Shown one piece after another: positions 58,184 through 64,000 of a stretch of 64,000 bases of DNA. The notes under the pieces were generated by a model that saw only the letters and a program-made list of their open reading frames with translations, had not been told where the DNA came from and ran no database searches. The first letter of the stretch is position 1. Every line of letters starts with the position of its first letter. The stretch comes from Castor canadensis (taxonomy: Eukaryota > Chordata > Mammalia > Rodentia > Castoridae). A program made the position numbers and the translations under genes. The stretch spans positions 146,160,473 through 146,224,472 of the forward strand of contig NC_133389.1 in NCBI RefSeq assembly GCF_047511655.1. The letters are read 5' to 3'.

Positions 58184-60359
58184 TCTAAGATAATAAGTAG
58201 GTTCTTTTCTTATCCATAAAAAGACAAAAAAGTCATTGAATTTGTTATATCATGACTCACAAATATCGAGTGGTCACATTTAAAATTTTAGTTATGTGAA
58301 ATAATACCATGACTGAAGCAGTGTAAGCAAAACTATGAAAGGTAAACCATTTATACATAATTCAATATGCCCTCTTCCCCCCAGGCCCTAGAAATCATTA
58401 TACAGTCCTCGTAGTTCAAATGAGCTTCGTAATGAGCTGAAAAAAATTAAGTTTTACACTGTCAAGAAACTTTTATGATTCTAACATATTAGAAATTTGT
58501 TACCCTGAAGTTATTTGTAAACTGGTTAAAAAAATAAAATAAAATTCATTCACTGTAGTGATAATTTTGCTTTATATTATTAAGCACAGGAAATGATTTT
58601 GTATAGGCCTGCAAGTTGTTTTTATTCTAGTAGAAAGTTTGTAGTTATTTTTCCTAAGCCATGCAAAAATCAATATGCCTATACTTGAATGTATATAAGT
58701 GCTTGCACCCAACTACTTTTATAAAAGTAGTAGAGACATGGTCTTTATTTTTAAAGTAGATTACCATGCAGTTTTGTGAAAGGATGATATTTAAAATATT
58801 AGGAAAATTAAGAAACAATTGGCATCAACCAATTAGGAGTCACTAGTAAGATCTGAGTCCCAAGGTCTCCATCTTAGCCAGGCATTATTTTGATTCCTAA
58901 AATGTTGAAATGACTGAGGTGGGGAGCATGGAGGAATCCCACTCAGACCTGTAGGTATGGGCCAACTTGATGGAAGTATTTCAATATTCGATCAAAGGGT
59001 GTAGCTGTACCTGTGTGTACCAGGTGAACATTAGCCTTGCAAATATATAACTAAAAGGCAGTGTAGATACCTTAAAGGATAAGGAATGCAATATAAGAAA
59101 TTCGTTATTTGAAAGATATGCATATCTTAAAGGTAATTAAATTATATTCAATTAAATAATTATGAGCCTTAAAATGAGTACTTAAAATTTGGATGCTTTT
59201 TATGCTTTGGACCCAAAGATATACTATAATAATTTTATGAACTGTAAAGACTTAAGTCTAGAATGATCCTTAATTCTGTCTATTTATCCATGAATCTGAG
59301 GGCCACTGTCTCCCACAGTTAATAGTAAGGGTGAAACTTGAAACTGGGCCTCAGAACTGACTTCTTTTCTGTACACCTCAAGACTTCCTTTGCTAGCCGT
59401 AGTAAGGTCATGGATTAGCTTCCTCAAACAAGAAAAAAAGGAGATAGGAGAAGCTTAATGTCCTGGCACTCAGGCATTTATTAAGTACCTAGAAGATTTT
59501 CTTTGTAGACGCACAAAGCCACCTTTCATGAAGGTACTATATGCAGGACAGCATAACTCTATAGCTGTACTGAGTGGGTTTGGATACCAGCACTTCTTGC
59601 TGCCTGCTCTGAAATCTTAGGTAATTCTTGTGCCTCCATTTACTGGGTAAGTCCTATTTCACTGTGTTATGGGCATTAAATTAATAGACACGTAAAACAC
59701 TTTTGAAGCACTGAACACAAAGCTTGCAATTACTATTGGTCATGGTTATATGCTCTCTGCTAGACATCAATAAGGCACCCCCAGAATTCACTTTCACTAT
59801 TCAGTAGATTCTATTTGAACAGGGAAACACAGGCACCCCAACAGAATACAAATAAGCTTCAATGTGCGGGCTAAAAGCCAGGAAGCAGAGTAATGAAGCA
59901 AAGGCAAAGTTTCTAGAGCCACCTTTTAAGAGAATTATGGTTTGTTAGTTGCTTAAAAGAGGGGAGGAGACCATGTAGATGGCAGGTATGGTGTGAACAA
60001 GAATAAGTACAATGTAGGCATGGGTCCGTGGAGTTGCTTGGCTAGTCAGGAGTTTCTGTCCTTGGGTGTTAAAACGATCTGTTAAGGAGTTAGGAGGTGG
60101 TGAGAAGACCCCTGAAAGGTGCCTAAAGCCTGAGAATTACATGATGTGCTGCGAAGATTCAACTTTTCCCTTTAGTTTTGAAAGGCTTTCAGTAAATGCA
60201 CTTTACATGGGGATGGGGTGGAGGGAGCTATGCAAGCCACTTTGCTCTTTGCACTAAATAAATTCATAGTTGCTCTGAGATTGAAAAACGATTACTTTAA
60301 CGGGGTGTGGGGAGCAGTTAAATTAACGTAGCTTGTACTGATAAACACCCTAATTTATC
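58184..60359. other. SINE-free upstream flank of CpG island
   Basis: About 2.2 kb holding only a MIR (listed separately) and otherwise unique AT-rich sequence. The 63-codon + frame at 60066-60257 is not recognisable. Confidence 0.4.
59590..59725 (+). mobile_element. MIR SINE
   Basis: 'aggtaattcttgtgcctcca', 'gttatgggcattaaattaat' and 'acacttttgaagcactgaac' follow the sense MIR core and 3' part. Confidence 0.65.
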
Positions 60360-60678
60360 ACTCCGAAGCCTGTTGGCGAAAGCGTTTGCCCCGAGAACTT
60401 CCATCTCTCATCCGCCTGCCCAAGGCCTCAGCAACGGATGTGCAACGCCCGGAGGAAAAGCGAGTGAATGGTAAAGGGCGCTCCACGCATGCGTTAGAAG
60501 CCGCCCCAACTCCCCCGCGGCGTCTTTTCTTGGAACAAAACTAGCGCGGAGCCGCAGTCCTCCGCAATTTGCGTAGACTTTCAGTTCCTATCGCTTTGCC
60601 CCTCCGTATGGAACCCGCGAGTAGTGTAGCAACTCTACGCATGCCGCGTTCCCGAAGTGAATGGACGGGTGGTGCGTG

Positions 60679-60759
60679 TACGCCCGCAGCGTAGCACCCA
60701 TAGGCGGACGGGGTGCGGCTGCGCAGGGGCTTGAGTGGGCCTTGTACGCCCCTGGCGTA
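60679..60759. promoter_or_regulatory. Paired inverted repeat TACGC-N5-GCGTA
   Basis: Two 15-bp copies (60679-60693 and 60745-60759) have identical 5-bp arms and a 5-base spacer each (CCGCA, CCCTG), 66 bp apart. Extended to GTACGCCC...GCGTAGC, the two 18-mers differ at three positions. A lone GCGTAG lies at 60571-60576 and its reverse at 60635-60640. The symmetry suggests a dimeric protein site. No factor is assigned. Confidence 0.5.
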
Positions 60760-60862
60760 GCTGGGCGTCTGACGCGCAGGCCTCCGCGACGCAGTTAGCG
60801 CAGCCTGCTTTGGTGAATACACGATTTGGTGCAGCCGGGGTTTGGTACCGAGCGGAGAGGAG

Positions 60863-60886
60863 ATGCACACGGCACTCGAGTGTGAG
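60863..60886 (+). CDS. Candidate first coding exon end (MHTALECE)
   Basis: An ATG at 60863 in fair context (G at -3) reads eight codons, MHTALECE, and ends in phase 0 at a donor-like GAG|GTAACT (GT at 60887). NRF1-like and repeated GCGTAG motifs lie upstream, so transcription could start within the preceding 200 bases. No second exon is visible in the window. I do not recognise the peptide. It could equally be a 5' UTR segment with a chance ATG. Confidence 0.3.
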
Positions 60887-61011
60887 GTAACTATAAAACC
60901 CCGATTTGTTTACATTCCCTCCCCCAGAACCGGCCCCATGCGCGGCGGAGGCTGCGAGTCCCGGGACGGCGTGGGGGTAGAGCGGGAGACTAGAATCGGG
61001 GAGTCGGGACT

Positions 61012-61062
61012 GGGTCCCTGAGGGACCCGGGCGCTAGGGGTTCCCGCAGCAGCAGCTGCTGC
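61012..61062. repeat. Two short palindromes in 5' UTR-like DNA
   Basis: GGGTCCC-TGA-GGGACCC (61012-61028) is a perfect 7-bp-arm inverted repeat. GCAGCAGCTGCTGC (61049-61062) is a perfect 14-bp palindrome containing the E-box CAGCTG. Either could form a stable hairpin in RNA. Confidence 0.75.
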
Positions 61063-61154
61063 AGTCGGCGGCGGCGAGCTGGAGCCGGGCGCGCGGTGGG
61101 CAGCGCGTGGGGCGCTGCGGCTTCTCGTGTGCGCTCTGGGCTGCCCTGGGCCGG

Positions 61155-61175
61155 GGCGGCGGCGGCGGCGGCGGC
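61155..61175 (+). repeat. (GGC)7 trinucleotide repeat
   Basis: Seven uninterrupted GGC units lie upstream of the candidate donor at 61417. A shorter (GGC)4 lies at 61284-61295. Such repeats are common in CpG-island 5' UTRs and vary in length. Confidence 0.95.
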
Positions 61176-61345
61176 CGGACGGCGTCCATCCCGCGAGCGG
61201 GGACCCCGGCGTCCCGATCGGCCTCCTGCGGAGGTCGGGGTAGCCGCGCGTGTGGGCCGCGGCGGAGCAGTGACCGCTGGGCGGGCGGCGGCGGCGGTTG
61301 GGAAGGCTGCGCGCGGGCTTCCTGGGGTGCTGTCGCCCGGCCGAG

Positions 61346-61416
61346 ATGGGGACCCCGCGGCCCGAGGGTGGGAGAATATGTAGGCAGGTCCTCGGGGACT
61401 GGCGACGCACGCCCGA
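61346..61416 (+). CDS. Candidate first exon with strong Kozak ATG
   Basis: The ATG at 61346 has G at -3 and G at +4. The frame MGTPRPEGGRICRQV... runs to 61416, where a near-consensus donor GTGAGT (61417-61422) would split the codon after two bases. Without splicing the frame ends at TGA 61418, making a 24-codon upstream ORF. This is the best first-exon candidate by splice signal. The protein is not recognised and the exon may be entirely 5' UTR. Confidence 0.35.
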
Positions 61417-61841
61417 GTGAGTCTCTGCTGTGCTCCTTTCTGGTCTGTAATGGGGCTGGCGAGGGGGACCCCGGGATGGAGCCCGGGCGTCATTGGCTCG
61501 GCACGGGGCGGGGGCGGTGGTGGGGGCTAACGGACGGCGGCGTCCGGCCTCCGGGAGGCCTCGCGGGGCGCGTTCGCTCCCCGACCCATCGCAACGCCCG
61601 ACGGGCTCGGGGGACGGAGCCTGGAGCTGTTGGGGTTCTGTGGGCTCCGGATTCGGGTGGGCTGTGCGGGCGCGGGGAGCCGGGTGGCTCGGCGGCCGGG
61701 CTTTGTTCCCGGAAACCCCGGGGGTGGAGAGCGGCTGGGGGGCGGCCGCCGGACGCCCTGCCCCTCCCGTGGGGGTCTTCCGCCGAGAAGGGGGCCTGGC
61801 GCCGTGACGTTGGAGGTGTTCCTGCGGTCAGGAGGAGCGCT

Positions 61842-61888
61842 CACGTGGGCGCGCGTCCACTCGGGCGGGCCCAGCCGCTGGGCACGTG
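61842..61888. promoter_or_regulatory. Pair of CACGTG E-boxes
   Basis: CACGTG at 61842-61847 and 61883-61888, 41 bp apart, are palindromic bHLH sites (USF, MYC/MAX, CLOCK or TFE type; the first also fits HIF-like ACGTG). A CRE half-site lies about 35 bp upstream. Confidence 0.6.
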
Positions 61889-62060
61889 GAGGAGCTGCGC
61901 GCGGGCCCGGCGCCCGCTCTGCGCGGGAACGGCTTCCCGGCCCGCACCTGGGTCAGAGATGAAGAGCCGCGCGGAGCAAGAGCTAGAGGAAAGAGCGGCA
62001 CAGCCCGCCGGCCTCCTTTCCCCTTTTACTTTCATTTACTTCTTCCCGGCTAACCTGGGA

Positions 62061-62608
62061 ACTGAGTTGTTCTTGGGGTGCAACTAGCTAGTGACAAGTT
62101 TGTATTTTGTGTGTTCTTTTGGGATGTGTAAAGTATATATAAGTAAGACAAAGCACATAATGCATCGGGAAAGCCAGAGTTCAGAGTTTGGAATTTATTA
62201 AGTTACAATCATACAATTGAAAGCCTTAAAGCAAGTTAAGTGTTTCATGTCAGGACGTCCTATTCTACAAATATTTGAGTACCTTTGTATGAGTCATTTT
62301 TTTCTGGACTTTAAGAATCCAGACCAGACAACCCACATCCTGCATGCATTGAACAGAGCACGAGGGAAAAACAATTACATAATATCAGTGATAAATGGTG
62401 TGACTAAAACAAAACAATGATGTGCTGGCTAGCATTTAACACTTCTGTGTTGTGAATCTCAGACTATAGGCTTTAAATGTTACAAATTACACAGGATTAC
62501 AACAAACCAATTACATTGAAGTAGTTAGGAAGATATTAAATATAATGAAATAATTCATGCTTCAGCTAAAGCATTAAGTATAAATAGTTTCTAGTCTAAT
62601 CGCTGATA
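62061..62608. other. Non-coding stretch after CpG island
   Basis: Returns abruptly to AT-rich sequence, consistent with a first intron. The 67-codon + frame at 62217-62420 has no recognisable motif. Confidence 0.45.
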
Positions 62609-62805
62609 TCTAGCAATTTTTTTCTTTTTCGGTACTGGGGTTTGAACTTACGGCCTACATCTTGAGTCACTCTGCCAAGCCCCCTTTTTTTTTTTTTCTT
62701 TGATGGGATTTTTCAAGATAGAGCCTCCCAAACTATTTGCCTCGGCTGGCTTCGAACTGCAGTCCTTCTGAGGAGCTAGGATTACAGCCATAAGTCTCTG
62801 GCTAG
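62609..62805 (-). mobile_element. B1-dID dimeric SINE
   Basis: 'ggtactggggtttgaactta', 'tttttcaagatagagcctcc' and 'atttgcctcggctggcttcg'. The 3' part of the B1 half is shortened. Confidence 0.9.
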
Positions 62806-62819
62806 GACTGAAAATCTTA

Positions 62820-62912
62820 AAAGGAATTTTTGGCGGTATTGAGGTTTGAACTCAGGACTTTGAGTTTGCTTAGGTATAGGTTATACAGTTTGAGCCACTC
62901 TACCAGCCCAAG
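62820..62912 (-). mobile_element. dID SINE monomer
   Basis: 'ggcggtattgaggtttgaac', 'cttaggtataggttatacag' and 'ttgagccactctaccagccc'. Same orientation as the dimer beside it. Confidence 0.88.
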
Positions 62913-63136
62913 GAATTTAATATCTTTAATGTATTTTACATTACTGTAACTTGGCCTGCATTTAGGGATACTGGACATGTAACTAAATTTCATTGGTTTA
63001 TTAAAATTAATACACATTTTTTTCCCCTACATAAATTCACAAACCTGAATTCTGTCAACAGATCTTGGTTAGAGTCCCTGTGCAAGACTGACTGGTGCTA
63101 ATTTCTTCTAGGTTGACTTCAATAATATAATCTGTA

Positions 63137-63472
63137 CAGGTTGAATATCCCTAATCCGAAATGCTAGAAACCAGAAGTTTTTCAGATTTTGGAAAATTTG
63201 CACAGTAATATATTTCTTGGGGGGTCTAGCAGCCTGAACATGAGATCATTTGTATTTTCTCTGTATGTTTATATATACATCCTGAAGGTAATTTCATACA
63301 TTATTTTTCCTGCACTTGCGTTTTTATTGGGACCTGTCAAACATGAGATCAGGTATGGTTACATTTGTGACATGTTAGTCCCCAGAACATTGTAGATTGT
63401 GGAGCATTTTAGATTATTTTAGATTTGGGGATATTCAAAATCTAGTATTTTGTATTGGGATACTCAGGCCTG
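63137..63472 (+). mobile_element. Tigger-like Tc1/mariner MITE, complete
   Basis: 336 bp, bounded by a TA on each side (63135-63136, 63473-63474), the target-site duplication of Tc1/mariner elements. Terminal inverted repeats begin CAGGTTGAATATCCCTAATC and, reversed at the right end, CAGGCCTGAGTATCCCAATA. The inner arms 'ccagaagtttttcagatttt' and 'gagcattttagattatttta' also pair. It has no transposase, so it was mobilised in trans. Confidence 0.9.
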
Positions 63473-63565
63473 TATGAGGTCTTCCTGTTTGTCAGTTTAT
63501 ATTCTACTAACAGTTTAAAAGCTAACACAATTGCCTACCCCTCTCCTACTTGGTTATTTAGGTTG

Positions 63566-63642
63566 GACTTTTTTTTTTTTTTTGGTCAGGGTCTCATGTA
63601 GCACAGACTGGCCTGGATCTTAGGCATGTGTCACTCCCCCGC
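63566..63642 (-). mobile_element. B1 SINE, truncated
   Basis: T-run then 'ggtcagggtctcatgtagca' and 'gactggcctggatctt', with an internal deletion before 'aggcatgtgtcactcccc'. Confidence 0.78.
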
Positions 63643-63976
63643 CCCCCCCCCTTTATTTTATTTTTTGGTAGTACTGCAGTTTGAATTGTGGTCTTCTGCT
63701 TTCAAGGCATTCTATTACCTGAGCTAAGCTACAACCTCCAGCACTTTTTCTGGTTATTTTGTATGTAGGGCCTCACTCTTCCCACACAGGTCTGCACTGC
63801 AACCCTCCTATTTTTAGGCTTCCTGCCATAACTGAGATGAGAGGTGTAGGCCACCATGCCCAGCCTTTTCCCATTGAGAATTGGGGTCTTGCAAACTCCC
63901 CTTCCCCACTTCTGTCCTCCTGATCTCAACCTTCCAAGTAGCTGGGATTACAGATATAAGCCACCTGCACTGGCTG
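63643..63976 (-). mobile_element. B1-B1-ID trimeric SINE
   Basis: dID ('tagtactgcagtttgaattg'), B1 ('gtatgtagggcctcactctt' to 'ccaccatgcccagc') and a second B1 ('ttgagaattggggtcttgca' to 'cacctgcactggc'). Same module order as 51896-52243. The minus frame at 63729-63929 is inside it. A C-run (C12-type) precedes it. Confidence 0.85.
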
Positions 63977-64000
63977 CTTCTCCCCTCCCTCCCCCCAGTT

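Larger units (their letters stand above)
60360..62060. promoter_or_regulatory. CpG island promoter
   Basis: About 1.7 kb of sharply raised GC with dense CpGs, in contrast to AT-rich flanks. CpG islands mark promoters of broadly expressed or developmental genes. Elements visible inside: NRF1-like ACGCATGCGT (60485-60494) and a half-site at 60718, a TATA-like TATAAA (60892-60897), GC boxes (about 61277 and 61505), an inverted CCAAT (ATTGG at about 61492), a CRE half-site TGACGT (61805-61810) and two CACGTG E-boxes. Candidate donors on + suggest rightward transcription. A bidirectional promoter cannot be excluded. I could not identify the gene. Confidence 0.9.

Noticed and set aside
60910-61493. 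Two antisense frames of 166-167 codons in the CpG island
   Set aside because: Ala/Pro/Arg-rich composition typical of the complement of GGC-rich DNA; they overlap each other in different registers and lack any motif.

Overview
This is about 64 kb of mammalian nuclear DNA, almost certainly from a rodent. It is AT-rich with one strong CpG island (about 60.36-62.06 kb) and is packed with short interspersed elements. There are no operons, ribosome-binding sites, CRISPR arrays, rRNA genes or intact tRNA genes, and no long protein-coding exon that I recognise. The SINEs point to the organism. They are tRNA-Ala-derived ID-type monomers, 7SL-derived B1-type monomers, B1+ID dimers (B1-dID class) and longer B1-B1-ID trimers ending in 'cagtaccaccaaaa'. 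That mix is typical of the squirrel/beaver side of rodents rather than mouse or rat. A beaver (Castor) is my best guess, but it is an inference from remembered SINE architecture, not a search.

Layout. 1-20 kb: non-coding sequence with scattered ID, B1 and dimer SINEs, an L1 3' end split by a B1 (8.5-9.3 kb), a hAT-type DNA transposon remnant (11.6-11.9 kb), a MIR and several L2 pieces, an RFX-type X-box (10.6 kb), a puzzling two-strand open stretch at 3.05-3.47 kb, and a MaLR-like LTR (19.6 kb). 20-46 kb: more L1, L2, MIR and LTR fossils, SINE-tail microsatellites, and a possible small non-coding exon at 21.795-21.892 kb. 46.5-47.36 kb: the 3' half of an hAT-Charlie transposon with decayed transposase sequence. 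48-58 kb: SINE-rich, with L2 and MIR pieces, a 45-bp tandem duplication and a B1-B1-ID trimer. 58.2-62.6 kb: a SINE-free stretch around the CpG-island promoter. 62.6-64 kb: dense SINEs and a complete TA-flanked Tigger-like element.

The only solid sign of a host gene is the CpG island. On the + strand it holds two candidate first-exon ends, GTAACT at 60887 and GTGAGT at 61417, each preceded by an in-frame ATG. It also carries NRF1-like, CRE, E-box, GC-box and CCAAT-type elements and two copies of an unusual inverted repeat, TACGC-N5-GCGTA. The gene probably runs rightward out of the window, and I could not name it. The 60 kb to its left would then be upstream intergenic DNA, or an intron if a more distal promoter is used. 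Most open reading frames over 60 codons elsewhere fall in repeats or look like chance.
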